DNA from: Corynebacterium sp.
GTDB taxonomy: Bacteria > Actinomycetota > Actinomycetes > Mycobacteriales > Mycobacteriaceae
Reading direction: 5' to 3'
Assembly (NCBI GenBank): GCA_030530985.1
Contig: JAUMTX010000008.1
Location: 38,783-82,247 of the forward strand
Length of the DNA stretch: 43,465 nt
Both the position numbers and the translations under genes were made by a program. This document shows, piece by piece, positions 35,415 to 43,368 of the stretch. Position 1 is the stretch's first letter. Each line of letters opens with the position of its first letter. The notes under the pieces were generated by a model. That model ran no database searches. It saw only the letters and a program-made list of their open reading frames with translations, and had not been told where the DNA came from.

Positions 35415-36352
35415 TGAGCGCACGCGCAACAGTCCTCTATGACACCCCCGGCCCACGCGGCCGCCAGATTAACCGCATCCTGACCATCTGCACCTTTGTC
35501 ATTGCAGCTATTGTCATTGCTTGGGTACTTTTTGTCCTCAAGGATAATGGTCAGCTCACTGCCGATAAGTGGAACCCATTCGTTAAGAGCACCACCTGGA
35601 CCACCTATATTCTTCCAGGTCTCTGGGGCACCATTAAGGCCGCCGTAGTCTCCATTATTCTCGCCCTTGTGGTGGGTACCATTCTGGGTCTTGGTCGTCT
35701 TTCCCCGAACTGGTTTGTTCGTGGTGTGTGTGGCATTATCGTCGAGTTCTTCCGCGCTATTCCAGTGCTGATTCTCATGATTTTCGCCTACCAGCTCTTT
35801 GCTAAGTACGCCCTCTTCCCTTCCCTGCACCTCGCTTTTGCGGCCGTGGTCTTCGGTCTGACCATGTACAACGGCTCCGTTATTGCTGAGGTTCTGCGCT
35901 CCGGTATTAATGGCCTTCCTAAGGGCCAGGTTGAGGCAGCACAGGCCCTGGGTCTTACCCACTGGCAGACCATTTGGCACATCCTGCTCCCGCAGGCTGT
36001 GGCTGCTATGCTCCCTGCCATCATCTCTCAGATGGTTATTGCCCTTAAGGACTCTGCCCTGGGCTACCAGATTGGCTACATCGAAGTTGTTCGTTCCGGT
36101 ATTCAGTCCGCTGCGTACTACCGCAACTTCTTCGCGGCTCTGATCGTGATTGCCATCATCATGATTATTATCAACTACCTGCTCACAGTACTGGCTAGCC
36201 GTATTGAGCGTCAGCTCCGTGCCGGCCGTGCCCGCAAGAACCTTCTTGCTACAGTTCCTGAGCAGAAGGACCAGGGTCTGGATACCAAGGACCACGTCAA
36301 TGTGGACTGGCACGACCCAAGCCACCGTGACCTGCGTCAGATTGCGGATTAA
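35414..36352 (+). CDS. gluD: Glutamate ABC transporter permease GluD
   Basis: 312 residues, larger than GluC because of an N-terminal cytoplasmic segment and first helix (about 20-45) and a charged C-terminal tail (about 262-312). The EAA loop is visible as [20 protein letters not shown]. It pairs with GluC for glutamate import. TAATG overlap with gluC couples the two. It ends the operon and is followed by a terminator. Confidence 0.95.
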   Translation: MSARATVLYDTPGPRGRQINRILTICTFVIAAIVIAWVLFVLKDNGQLTADKWNPFVKSTTWTTYILPGLWGTIKAAVVSIILALVVGTILGLGRLSPNWFVRGVCGIIVEFFRAIPVLILMIFAYQLFAKYALFPSLHLAFAAVVFGLTMYNGSVIAEVLRSGINGLPKGQVEAAQALGLTHWQTIWHILLPQAVAAMLPAIISQMVIALKDSALGYQIGYIEVVRSGIQSAAYYRNFFAALIVIAIIMIIINYLLTVLASRIERQLRAGRARKNLLATVPEQKDQGLDTKDHVNVDWHDPSHRDLRQIAD

Positions 36353-36412
36353 CCCAATCCAGACGGGTATAACACAATACAGTGAGTAGTTCTTACTGAT
36401 TCAGCACAAAAG

Positions 36413-36441
36413 AAAGGCTGGAGGATTATCCTCCAGCCTTT
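36413..36441. terminator. Bidirectional terminator between gluD and recX
   Basis: AAAGGCTGGAGGA (36413-36425), a 3-nt loop and TCCTCCAGCCTTT (36429-36441): a perfect 13-bp stem with A/T-rich ends, shared by the convergent genes. Confidence 0.88.
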
Positions 36442-36476
36442 AGCTGTATCTGCAGCAGGACGCTAGTCCCACATAC

Positions 36477-36995
36477 CTACTCACTGTCGAAGCGCTCGGC
36501 AATGACCTGCTTGGCTATCTCCATGGACATGCCGGCGTTGAATCCTCGCCTGGCGAGCATCCCCAGAATGCGGCGAAGGTACTTATTGTACTCAAGGGAA
36601 TCCGCAGGGGCCGATTTGAGGCTACGTGCCTTCTTACGGGCAATCTCCAGGGCACGTGCGTGCTCAGAATCATCAGAGATTTGTTCCAAGGCGGATTGGC
36701 ATAGTTCATCACCTATGCCCTTCTGCCGTAGTTCCATGCGTAGCACCGCACGGGACTTGCCCTTCATCGCATGGCGCTGGCGCACCCACTCAAAAGCGAA
36801 GTCAACATCATTGACATAGTTATAGCGCTTCATGGTGGCTATGACGCGGTCTATTTCCTCCGCAGGATACTTTGCTTCACGCAGCCGGTCACGGAGTTCT
36901 TTTTCGCTACGGCGGCGAACCTCAAGCAAACGGAGAGCCCGATCCTGGCAGGAATACCGGGAGCGGGCTTCGTCCGAATTAGAAGACTTCTTCAT
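36477..36995 (-). CDS. recX: RecA regulatory protein RecX
   Basis: 172 residues. Built of three-helix repeats, with the RecX pattern ALRLLEVRRRSEKELRDRL, then YNYVNDVDFAFEWVRQRHAM and a third repeat near 125-165. It binds RecA filaments and limits recombinase activity. It starts 14 bases after the recA stop on the same strand, the usual recA-recX pair, giving coordinated expression. Confidence 0.93.
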   Translation of the reverse strand: MKKSSNSDEARSRYSCQDRALRLLEVRRRSEKELRDRLREAKYPAEEIDRVIATMKRYNYVNDVDFAFEWVRQRHAMKGKSRAVLRMELRQKGIGDELCQSALEQISDDSEHARALEIARKKARSLKSAPADSLEYNKYLRRILGMLARRGFNAGMSMEIAKQVIAERFDSE

Positions 36996-37009
36996 TCGAA
37001 GGAATCATC

Positions 37010-38113
37010 CTAGGCGTCGAGCTCATCATCGAAGTCATCGTCCATATCATCGCCTGGAACGAGATCAATTGGCTCATCGCTCAAGTCATCAGCATTGGCA
37101 TACTTGCCAACCTTGGCCACCTGGAAGATGCGGTCCTCAATGGTATCGGCCAATTCTGGGTTCTCCTTGAGGAAGGTACGTACCTTCTCGCGGCCCTGGC
37201 CGAGCTGGTCGCCATCGAAGGTGAACCAGGAGCCGGACTTCTTAATCACATTCATCTCTACGCCAAGGTCAATGATGGAGCCTTCACGGGAGATACCCTC
37301 ACCGTAGAGAATATCGAACTCGGCAACCTTAAATGGTGGGGCAACCTTGTTCTTAACAATCTTGATCTTGGTGCGGTTACCAATGGTGTCCTGGCCATCC
37401 TTGAGGGCCTGAATCCTTCGAATATCGCAGCGGACAGAAGCATAGAACTTCAGGGCCTTACCACCGGTGGTGGTTTCTGGGGAGCCGAACATGACACCAA
37501 TCTTGTCACGCAGCTGGTTAATGAAGATAGCGGTGGTGCCGGACTGGCTCAAAGCACCAGTCATCTTACGTAGCGCCTGGCTCATCAGACGAGCCTGGAG
37601 GCCCACATGGCTATCACCCATATCGCCCTCAATTTCAGCCTTTGGGGTCAGGGCCGCCACGGAGTCAATGACAATAATGTCAATAGCACCGGAGCGAATC
37701 AGCATATCGGCAATCTCGAGGGCCTGCTCACCGGTATCTGGCTGGGAGACCAGAAGGTCATCAGTATTAACACCAAGCTTGCGGGCATATTCTGGGTCCA
37801 GGGCGTGCTCAGCATCAATAAATGCTGCAGTGCCGCCATCCTTCTGCGCCTCGGCAATAGCGTGGAGGGCAACAGTGGTCTTACCGCTGGATTCTGGACC
37901 GTAAATCTCAATAACACGGCCCTTAGGGAAACCACCGATACCGAGAGCAATATCAATAGCGGTATTACCGGAGGAGATAGCCTGGATTGGTGGGCGGTTA
38001 TCATCACCCAGGCGCATAATAGCGCCCTTACCAAAGTCCTTTTCGATCTTGGCAAGTGCGGTTGCGAGAGCATCCTCGCGGGAATTCTTTGGGCTAGCCT
38101 TCTTCGCAGCCAT
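37010..38113 (-). CDS. recA: Recombinase RecA
   Basis: 367 residues, without an intein. Walker A is [14 protein letters not shown], followed by [42 protein letters not shown] and the DNA-binding loops around [18 protein letters not shown] and [17 protein letters not shown]. The acidic C-terminus ([13 protein letters not shown]) is typical. It drives homologous recombination and triggers LexA cleavage. AAAGG precedes the ATG. I did not see a clear LexA box in the 120 bp upstream, only a hairpin. Confidence 0.98.
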   Translation of the reverse strand: MAAKKASPKNSREDALATALAKIEKDFGKGAIMRLGDDNRPPIQAISSGNTAIDIALGIGGFPKGRVIEIYGPESSGKTTVALHAIAEAQKDGGTAAFIDAEHALDPEYARKLGVNTDDLLVSQPDTGEQALEIADMLIRSGAIDIIVIDSVAALTPKAEIEGDMGDSHVGLQARLMSQALRKMTGALSQSGTTAIFINQLRDKIGVMFGSPETTTGGKALKFYASVRCDIRRIQALKDGQDTIGNRTKIKIVKNKVAPPFKVAEFDILYGEGISREGSIIDLGVEMNVIKKSGSWFTFDGDQLGQGREKVRTFLKENPELADTIEDRIFQVAKVGKYANADDLSDEPIDLVPGDDMDDDFDDELDA

Positions 38114-38136
38114 AGCAAGTACCTTTCACTCGATGG

Positions 38137-38155
38137 GTAGGAGCGACACTCCTAC
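38137..38155 (-). promoter_or_regulatory. Hairpin in the recA leader
   Basis: GTAGGAG (38137-38143), a 5-nt loop and CTCCTAC (38149-38155) form a perfect 7-bp stem about 25 bases upstream of the recA start. It may affect recA mRNA or be a protein site; it is not a LexA box by its sequence. Confidence 0.4.
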
Positions 38156-38235
38156 ATTTCCTAGCTATCTATTAGACGCGGCAGGAATTTTTCACTATTA
38201 ATTTCTGTATCTAACAGTACATGGCGTTGGTGACA

Positions 38236-38412
38236 CTAATTCTCGAAGTCCTCTTCCAAGGCCTCCCAAATATCCCGAACGCTTGTCTCAGTTGATAATA
38301 ATTCTAGCGCAGTTTTACCAAATTTGCCTAGAACATGAGTACTAACTATCCATTTGCCGTAGGAGGCGCCGAATTTCTCCTCCAGGAGCTCGTAAAACTC
38401 GGATAGAACCAT
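38236..38412 (-). CDS. DUF3046 small protein
   Basis: 58 residues. The sequence begins MVLSEFYELLEEKFGASYG and ends TSVRDIWEALEEDFEN, the pattern of DUF3046 proteins found next to recA in actinobacteria (Rv2738c in M. tuberculosis). The family core is a helical start, FGxxYG, a DHVL-like segment (here THVLGKFG) and R-D-x-W-x-A-L near the end; all are visible. AGGTG stands about ten bases before the ATG. It lies 122 bp upstream of recA on the same strand. Function unknown. Confidence 0.85.
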   Translation of the reverse strand: MVLSEFYELLEEKFGASYGKWIVSTHVLGKFGKTALELLSTETSVRDIWEALEEDFEN

Positions 38413-38437
38413 AAAATGTTACACCTACTGTCGACAG

Positions 38438-38462
38438 AAGAAAACCCCGCCAGATGGCGGGG
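38438..38462 (-). terminator. Terminator after pspA
   Basis: On the minus strand CCCCGCC-ATCT-GGCGGGG is followed by TTTTCTT; it lies 14 bp after the pspA stop. Confidence 0.9.
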
Positions 38463-38476
38463 CGAAAGACTATGCT

Positions 38477-39220
38477 TTACTTCTCAATCTCACCCTGGCG
38501 CTTCTGCGCAATCTCCTGGCGCATAGCAGCGAGGGTGTCATTAGCCTCAATGGCGCTGGCATCCATAGTGATCTTATCGATCTGGTAGTTCACGTCATTC
38601 TGAGCAAGGTCGCTGGCACCAAGAGCCTTGGCATAGCGAGCCTCAATCTTATCGCGAACAGCATCGAGGGAAGGAACACTCTCATCCATCACAGAGTTCA
38701 TGCTCTGGATATTCTGAGCCACACGCTCCTGCATCTTAGCCTGCTCAAGCTGGCTCAGAAGCTTGGTGCGCTCAGTGACCTGCTGGCGCAGACGCTGGGA
38801 GTTGGTCTCCACAGCAGCCTTAGCCTGCTCTGCCTGCTGGGCTGCAGCGGTATACAGCTGCTTGAGGCTCTCAACCTCACCCTTAGCGCTAGTCAGCTGA
38901 ACAGCCATGGACTGCAGTGCACGCTCAAGATTCTGGGCAGTAGCGGTATCGCCCTTAGCCTCAGCATCCATCTGCTGCTCCAGGCCCTTGCGGATACCAT
39001 CCTCCAGGCGCTTAACTTCAGCATCCTTACGGCCAAGCTGCATCTCCAGCTGGCGCACATTGCCAATCACCGAGGCAGCCTGGTCGGACAGAGCCTTGTG
39101 GCGCTTAGTAGCTTCAGCAATAGCCTGCTCGATCTGAATCTTTGGATCTGCATTCTCATCAATCTTGTTATTGAAAAGAGCAGCAAGATACTTAAAAGCC
39201 TTAGTAATTGGGTTAGCCAT
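38477..39220 (-). CDS. pspA: PspA/IM30-family envelope stress protein
   Basis: 247 residues, almost entirely coiled coil. The start (ITKAFKYLAALFNNKIDENADP) is an amphipathic, membrane-touching helix, followed by IEQAIAEATKRHKALSDQAA and long heptad-rich helices to about residue 190. It corresponds to the mycobacterial 35-kDa antigen Rv2744c. PspA proteins bind stressed cytoplasmic membranes and limit leakage; in mycobacteria it also binds ClgR. Here it lies 21 bp after clgR on the same strand, so the two are co-transcribed and would rise together when ClgR is active. Confidence 0.92.
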   Translation of the reverse strand: MANPITKAFKYLAALFNNKIDENADPKIQIEQAIAEATKRHKALSDQAASVIGNVRQLEMQLGRKDAEVKRLEDGIRKGLEQQMDAEAKGDTATAQNLERALQSMAVQLTSAKGEVESLKQLYTAAAQQAEQAKAAVETNSQRLRQQVTERTKLLSQLEQAKMQERVAQNIQSMNSVMDESVPSLDAVRDKIEARYAKALGASDLAQNDVNYQIDKITMDASAIEANDTLAAMRQEIAQKRQGEIEK

Positions 39221-39241
39221 GGGTTGTATTTCCTTCTTTAA

Positions 39242-39538
39242 CTAAACAGTAAGATCAGCAGCGGACATCGAACGAGCTGCTGTCACCAGAACCTCAGATA
39301 CGGAGGTATCCAGGGCACGGCACACAGCGGCAAGAAGCTCCGAGGAAACTTCCTTACGTCCACGCTCAAGCTCAGAAAGATAACCTGGGGATACTCGCGA
39401 CTGTTCCGCGAGCTCACGTAGGGTTACTCCCTTATCAGAACGAAGAGAACGCAGTGCAGCGCCCAAGGCTTCACGCAGGAGAGGTTCAGGCACACGCTTC
39501 TGTGAAGCGCTGGTTTCAATAACCGTCGTATATTTCAT
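39242..39538 (-). CDS. clgR: Transcriptional activator ClgR
   Basis: 98 residues from ATG 39538, five bases after AGAGG; GTG 39544 and ATG 39541 are in frame too. A Cro/CI-type helix-turn-helix occupies most of it ([20 protein letters not shown], then [20 protein letters not shown]). The C-terminal alanine-rich end ([12 protein letters not shown]) fits ClgR, which is degraded by ClpCP through such an end. In corynebacteria ClgR activates clpP1P2, clpC and related genes after protein or envelope stress. It is followed by pspA. Confidence 0.92.
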   Translation of the reverse strand: MKYTTVIETSASQKRVPEPLLREALGAALRSLRSDKGVTLRELAEQSRVSPGYLSELERGRKEVSSELLAAVCRALDTSVSEVLVTAARSMSAADLTV

Positions 39539-39551
39539 CATCACCTCTTAT

Positions 39552-39589
39552 AACGTACGAGCGCCGGATTTTGTTCCCGGGACGTCCCG
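39552..39589 (-). promoter_or_regulatory. ECF (sigma-E/H type) promoter upstream of clgR
   Basis: On the minus strand GGGAAC (39578-39573) and CGTT (39555-39552) are separated by 17 bases, close to the GGAAC / CGTT pattern of mycobacterial and corynebacterial extracytoplasmic sigma factors. A perfect palindrome CGGGACGTCCCG (39578-39589) abuts the -35, a possible regulator site. Known clgR genes are ECF-controlled, which fits. Confidence 0.6.
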
Positions 39590-39608
39590 AGCAATACCTG
39601 TAATTCTA

Positions 39609-40148
39609 TCAGATGCTTTGAACATGCTGGATGACACGGTCAAAAGCCTGCACAATACTTAGCTGCCGAATACCCTGGCGGCCAAGTTCCGAGACGTCAT
39701 AACCGGCAAGGTTGAGCTTAACAGCCGATGAGGAGTTTTTATCCTCCCCCTTCACTGCAAGCCCTAACCAGACCTCCCCTACTGGGTGCCCATCCTGCAT
39801 ATCAGGACCAGCCACCCCGGTAAGGCTAATGGCCAAGTCTGAGTCGGTGCGATTCAAGGCCCCAAGAGCCATCTCATTGGCGCACTGCTCAGTAATAGGG
39901 TCCAAACCTGGGGTCACACCCACCAGGCTGTATTTGAGCTCTGTGGCATAGCAAATAAAACCACCCCGAAGAACAGCAGAGGCGCCAGGCACGGAGGCAA
40001 GAGTGCCGGCCGCCAAACCCGCTGTGAGAGACTCGCATGTGGCAAGGCTAAGTCCACGGGCACTGAGAAGGGAAATGACCTCCTGGGCTCGAGTCAGGGC
40101 CCCATCGGCCAGTGAGGCTGCTTCCGTAGCCTTCCTATCAGTAGCCAT
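39609..40148 (-). CDS. cinA: CinA C-terminal domain family protein (nicotinamide mononucleotide deamidase)
   Basis: 179 residues from ATG 40148, with AAAGG nine bases upstream; the longer open frame extends into pgsA and is not used. It consists of the CinA C-terminal domain alone: SLATCESLTAGLAAGTLASV, the GGFICYATELKYSLVGV block, and SLTGVAGPDMQDGHPVGEVW. Such single-domain proteins often act as PncC, hydrolysing nicotinamide mononucleotide to recycle pyridine nucleotides. The catalytic Ser is probably in CESLT. Lies between pgsA and clgR, as in other corynebacteria. Confidence 0.93.
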   Translation of the reverse strand: MATDRKATEAASLADGALTRAQEVISLLSARGLSLATCESLTAGLAAGTLASVPGASAVLRGGFICYATELKYSLVGVTPGLDPITEQCANEMALGALNRTDSDLAISLTGVAGPDMQDGHPVGEVWLGLAVKGEDKNSSSAVKLNLAGYDVSELGRQGIRQLSIVQAFDRVIQHVQSI

Positions 40149-40188
40149 AACGAGTCGCCTTTGCTTCGGGGTGGGATTAGTTCTGGGA

Positions 40189-40725
40189 TTAGTTTTTAGC
40201 GTTAGCCTTCTTGAAATCAAGCAGGTACTGCACGCCGGTGTAGACCGTAATGAAGGTGGCAATGAGCATCACCACGAACGGAACCACGGAAAGATTGAGT
40301 GGCAGCAGGTAGAGGGCAACCGCCAAAGACTGGGTGGCGGTCTTAATCTTGCCGCCCTTGGAGGCAGGGATAACCAGGCCACGGCGCAGCACAGCCATGC
40401 GCCAGAACGTAATGCCCAATTCGCGCACAACAATGACCACGGTAATCCAGATAGGCAGGCCATAGGCAATATTGAGCACCACCAGGCCAGTAATCATGAG
40501 AGCCTTATCGGCAATCGGGTCCGCAATCTTACCGAAATCAGTAATAAGATTCTTGGCGCGGGCAATATCGCCATCGAGCTTATCGGTGAACATCATCAGC
40601 GCAAAACAGATGAATGGCCACCAGGTAGTGCCATGTGCCAGACACAGCCATGCGAAAACAGGGATGAAGAGAATTCGCAGACTAGTCAAAACATTGGGAA
40701 GATTAAAATTATTTGCTTGCCTCAC
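40189..40725 (-). CDS. pgsA: CDP-alcohol phosphatidyltransferase (PgsA type)
   Basis: 178 residues, starting with GTG at the complement of 40723-40725, which has AAGG nine bases upstream; the longer frame upstream overlaps the divergent YciI gene and is rejected. The family motif D-G-x2-A-R-x8-G-x3-D-x3-D is complete (DKLDGDIARAK, then DFGKIADPIADK). Five or six membrane helices. It joins a CDP-diacylglycerol to an alcohol phosphate, most likely glycerol 3-phosphate to give phosphatidylglycerophosphate. It matches Rv2746c in position. Precedes cinA by 40 bp. Confidence 0.92.
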   Translation of the reverse strand: MRQANNFNLPNVLTSLRILFIPVFAWLCLAHGTTWWPFICFALMMFTDKLDGDIARAKNLITDFGKIADPIADKALMITGLVVLNIAYGLPIWITVVIVVRELGITFWRMAVLRRGLVIPASKGGKIKTATQSLAVALYLLPLNLSVVPFVVMLIATFITVYTGVQYLLDFKKANAKN

Positions 40726-40747
40726 ACCAAAATACCTTACCCTGGCG

Positions 40748-40753
40748 TACAAT
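40748..40753 (+). promoter_or_regulatory. -10 hexamer of the YciI gene
   Basis: TACAAT ends eight bases before the ATG at 40762 and there is no ribosome site, so transcription probably starts at or next to the ATG. The -35 is not obvious. The divergent pgsA starts 37 bp away. Confidence 0.5.
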
Positions 40754-40761
40754 AAATTGTC

Positions 40762-41043
40762 ATGAAGACTTACGCTATTGAGTATGAATACGACGCAAAT
40801 AACCCACTGATTGGTGAGGTTCGCCCAGCACACCGCGAATTCCTTGGCAATCTCAAGAACCAGGGCATGCTCATTGGCTCTGGCCCATATATCGGTGGTG
40901 GCGCACTCATTGTTATCCGCCTGCCAGAAGGCACTACCCCACAGTCCATCATGGATGAGGATCCTTTCTACACTGAGAAGGCCCTCACCGGTCGCATATT
41001 CCGCGAGTGGAACCCAGTACTCAATATCTGGGATCAGGATTAA
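40762..41043 (+). CDS. YciI-family protein
   Basis: 93 residues, the normal size of this ferredoxin-like fold. Visible family marks are RPAHREFLGNLKNQGMLIGS with the conserved His, GPYIGGGALIV, DEDPFYTEKAL and the EWNPV ending. YciI proteins are small cytoplasmic dimers proposed to be enzymes with a His-Asp active site; the exact reaction is unknown. Convergent with terC across a strong terminator and divergent from pgsA. Confidence 0.9.
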   Translation: MKTYAIEYEYDANNPLIGEVRPAHREFLGNLKNQGMLIGSGPYIGGGALIVIRLPEGTTPQSIMDEDPFYTEKALTGRIFREWNPVLNIWDQD

Positions 41044-41055
41044 GGCCACACACCA

Positions 41056-41096
41056 AAAGGCTGCCAGCATCACTCTTCGTGATTCTGGCAGCCTTT
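41056..41096. terminator. Bidirectional terminator between the YciI gene and terC
   Basis: AAAGGCTGCCAG (41056-41067) and CTGGCAGCCTTT (41085-41096) with inner ATCAC/GTGAT pairing and a TTCTTTT run. Serves both convergent genes. Confidence 0.92.
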
Positions 41097-41109
41097 CTTT
41101 TATGGAGTA

Positions 41110-42165
41110 TTAGTCCTCGGTATTCTTACGCACCACTGGCTGTGGGCTTGGGGCCGGCAAATCATCACCGTGCTTAATACCCTGACGCTTAGCGCCAAAG
41201 TGGGAAGCAATAGCGGTAATAACAAGGGTGACCACAATAAAGACCAGGGACCAAATGGTGTCAATCTCAGGGACGTGGACATGCTCGCCACCATTGATGA
41301 ATGGCAAAGTATTCTCATGCAGGGCGTGCAGCAGCAGCTTGCCACCAATAAAGGCAAGAATCAGACCCAAACCATAAGGCAGGTAGATCATGCGATCCAG
41401 CAGGCCATTAATCAAGAAGTACATTTGGCGCAGACCCATCAGCGCAAAAGCATTAGCCGTAAAGACAATATAAGGCTCACGGGTAAGACCGAAGATAGCT
41501 GGGATGGAGTCGAAGGCGAACATCAGGTCAATAAAACCCACAGAAATCAGAGCCAGCATGATTGGGGTCACCATGCGCTTGCCATCCACCTTGGCCAACA
41601 GGGCCTGACCGTGGAATTCACTGGTCACCGGCACAACACGACGAAGAATGCGGACAATGAGCATGTCGTCGACAGGCTTTTCTTCCTCATCGCGAATCTC
41701 ATCAACAACCACCTTGATAGCGGTATAGAGGAGGAAGACGCCGAAGATGTAGAAAACCCAAGACCAGGCGGAAATAGCGGCGGCACCAATGCCAATAAAG
41801 ATACCGCGGAAGACCAGGGCCAAAGCAATACCAATGAGCAGAACCTTCTGCTGGTACTGTGGCGGAATCTTAAAGGAGCTCAGAATCAGCGCGAAGATAA
41901 AGAGATTATCAACGGACAAACTCAGCTCAGTGATATAACCGGAGAAAAACTCAATGGCGTGGGCGTGCTGACCATCCGGGCCACCCCAGTTAAACCACAG
42001 GAAAACGCCGAAAGCACAGGCCAAGGCAATATAGAAAATCATCCAGCCGGTGGCTTCGCGCACACTTGGTGGGTGCGGATTGCGCACGTGGGAAACAAAA
42101 TCAAAGACAATAAAACCAAGGACCACAACAAAAGTGATGATCCAGGTCATCGTGGATACGACCAT
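41110..42165 (-). CDS. terC: TerC-family membrane protein, riboswitch-controlled copy
   Basis: 351 residues from ATG 42165, ten bases after GGAG; the open frame further upstream runs through the riboswitch and is not coding. About nine membrane helices. The two TerC motifs with metal-binding aspartates are ELSLSVDNLFIFALIL and FAFDSIPAIFGLTREPY. TerC/Alx/YkoY proteins export manganese, in part to supply secreted enzymes. It lies 147 bp after its paralog, same strand and equal length, with a yybP-ykoY aptamer in the gap, so its translation is probably raised by manganese. An extended C-terminal tail (about 320-351) is polar and Pro-rich. Confidence 0.93.
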   Translation of the reverse strand: MVVSTMTWIITFVVVLGFIVFDFVSHVRNPHPPSVREATGWMIFYIALACAFGVFLWFNWGGPDGQHAHAIEFFSGYITELSLSVDNLFIFALILSSFKIPPQYQQKVLLIGIALALVFRGIFIGIGAAAISAWSWVFYIFGVFLLYTAIKVVVDEIRDEEEKPVDDMLIVRILRRVVPVTSEFHGQALLAKVDGKRMVTPIMLALISVGFIDLMFAFDSIPAIFGLTREPYIVFTANAFALMGLRQMYFLINGLLDRMIYLPYGLGLILAFIGGKLLLHALHENTLPFINGGEHVHVPEIDTIWSLVFIVVTLVITAIASHFGAKRQGIKHGDDLPAPSPQPVVRKNTED

Positions 42166-42175
42166 GGTGAAGAAA

Positions 42176-42216
42176 CTCCAGTTTCGTATTTTAAAGGTAC
42201 AAGAACAAAACTGGAG
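42176..42216 (-). promoter_or_regulatory. Anti-Shine-Dalgarno switch of the terC riboswitch
   Basis: On the minus strand CTCCAGTTTTG (42216-42206), which includes the 3' strand of P1, can pair with CGAAACTGGAG (42186-42176), which includes the GGAG ribosome site: 11 bp with one G-U. When P1 forms, the ribosome site is free; otherwise it is masked. This predicts translation switched on by Mn2+. Confidence 0.75.
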
Positions 42217-42307
42217 GTCTCCCCCACCACTGGTGGGCCGGTAGGACCGGGATGCGAGTGCGCATGCCGTGTTGACGATCACTACCGATTAAGGGGTACT
42301 CCCCTCC
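42213..42307 (-). ncRNA. yybP-ykoY manganese riboswitch aptamer
   Basis: Read on the minus strand, the element opens with GGAGGGGAGTA and closes with GGGGGAGACCTCC, the conserved 5' and 3' cores of the yybP-ykoY family, and P1 is formed by GGAGG with CCTCC. The conserved CGTCA is seen in GATCGTCAACACGG. Inner helices pair, for example GGCCCACCAGTGGTGGG has CCACC/GGTGG. The family binds Mn2+ and is known upstream of TerC (ykoY, alx) genes. The aptamer begins 5 bases after the stop of the upstream terC, so no separate promoter fits in the gap. Confidence 0.85.
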
Positions 42308-42312
42308 GGTGT

Positions 42313-43368
42313 CTAACTAGAATACACGAGGCTTTCACTGCCCGCCAATTCGGCTGCCTGCTTCTTCCTAGCAATCTGGGAGGCAATGGTGGCAATGACA
42401 ATAACCAGGACCATAAAGCCCAACGACAGGCTCGTGGGAATCTCTGGGACGTGGACACCCTGGCCGCCATTGATAAATGGGAGGGTGTTATTGTGCAGCG
42501 CCTCCAAGACCAGCTTCACACCAATGAAACCAAGAATCACACCCAAGGCATATGGCAGGTAGATAATGCGCTCCATGAGGCCATTGAGCAGGAAGTAGAT
42601 ATAGCGCAGGCCCATGAGCGCGCAGGCATTCGCACAGAACACCACATATGGTTCCTTGGTGATGCCGAAAATCGCTGGGATGGAATCCAAGGCGAACATC
42701 CAGTCCACAAAACCAATGGTGATAAGCGCCAACATCAGTGGGGTCACCATGAGGGTGCCCTTGGTGCGCACAAAGAGCTTATCGCCCGCGTAACCCTCGC
42801 TGACAGGGATAACGCGGCGAATCAGGCGCACCATGAGCATATTATTAATCTTCTCGGCCTCAGCAGCCTCGTCCTCCTGGCCGGCATTCTTGCGCTCCTC
42901 CACGGCTTCCATGACCACCTTGATGGCGGTATAGAAGAGGAAGAAACCAAAGATATAGAAGACCCAGGACCAGGCGGAAATGGCGGTGGCGCCAACCGCA
43001 ATAAGAATCATGCGGAAAACCAGGGACAGGCCAATGCCAATGAGCAGCACCTTCTGCTGGTAGGCCGCGGGGATTGCCGCCGCGCTAATAATCAGGCTAA
43101 AGACAAAAAGATTATCCACCGATAGGGTGAGCTCCGTGAGGTAGCCGGCAAAGAACTCCACACCCATATCGGCCTGCTGGGTGTAGAGCCACCCGGCAAA
43201 GAGCACACTCAGGCCCACATAAATCCCCAACCAGGTGAGGCACTCACGGGTGCTTGGCTGGTGTGGCTTGCGAACATGACTAAAGAAGTCAAAGACCAAG
43301 ACACCAAGTACAGCAACCACGGTCACTGCCCACATCAAAGGTGAGATATGCGCGGATGAGAAATGCAC
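42313..43368 (-). CDS. terC: TerC-family membrane protein, upstream copy
   Basis: 351 residues from a GTG start with AGG seven bases upstream (GGCAGGTAGATTC). It has the same architecture as the downstream paralog, with ELTLSVDNLFVFSLIIS and FALDSIPAIFGITKEPY as the aspartate motifs, and nine or so membrane helices. A longer charged loop around 165-185 (EERKNAGQEDEAAEAEKINN) differs from the paralog. Likely a manganese or related metal exporter. The 97 bases visible upstream show no second aptamer. Stop TAG lies five bases before the riboswitch, so both genes may share one mRNA. Confidence 0.92.
   Translation of the reverse strand: MHFSSAHISPLMWAVTVVAVLGVLVFDFFSHVRKPHQPSTRECLTWLGIYVGLSVLFAGWLYTQQADMGVEFFAGYLTELTLSVDNLFVFSLIISAAAIPAAYQQKVLLIGIGLSLVFRMILIAVGATAISAWSWVFYIFGFFLFYTAIKVVMEAVEERKNAGQEDEAAEAEKINNMLMVRLIRRVIPVSEGYAGDKLFVRTKGTLMVTPLMLALITIGFVDWMFALDSIPAIFGITKEPYVVFCANACALMGLRYIYFLLNGLMERIIYLPYALGVILGFIGVKLVLEALHNNTLPFINGGQGVHVPEIPTSLSLGFMVLVIVIATIASQIARKKQAAELAGSESLVYSS

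Noticed and set aside
38278..38292. CGAACGCTTGT as a LexA (SOS) box for recA.
   Set aside because: Lacks the symmetrical GTTCG half and lies inside the DUF3046 coding sequence.
39609..40262. A longer N-terminus for CinA reaching past the pgsA stop.
   Set aside because: The added residues are Arg/Thr/Pro-rich without similarity, while ATG 40148 has a good ribosome site.
41170..43125. A 651-codon open frame on the + strand through both terC genes and the riboswitch.
   Set aside because: The translation is a low-quality, His/Asn/Gln-rich sequence. The minus strand has two clear TerC proteins with conserved aspartate motifs and ribosome sites.
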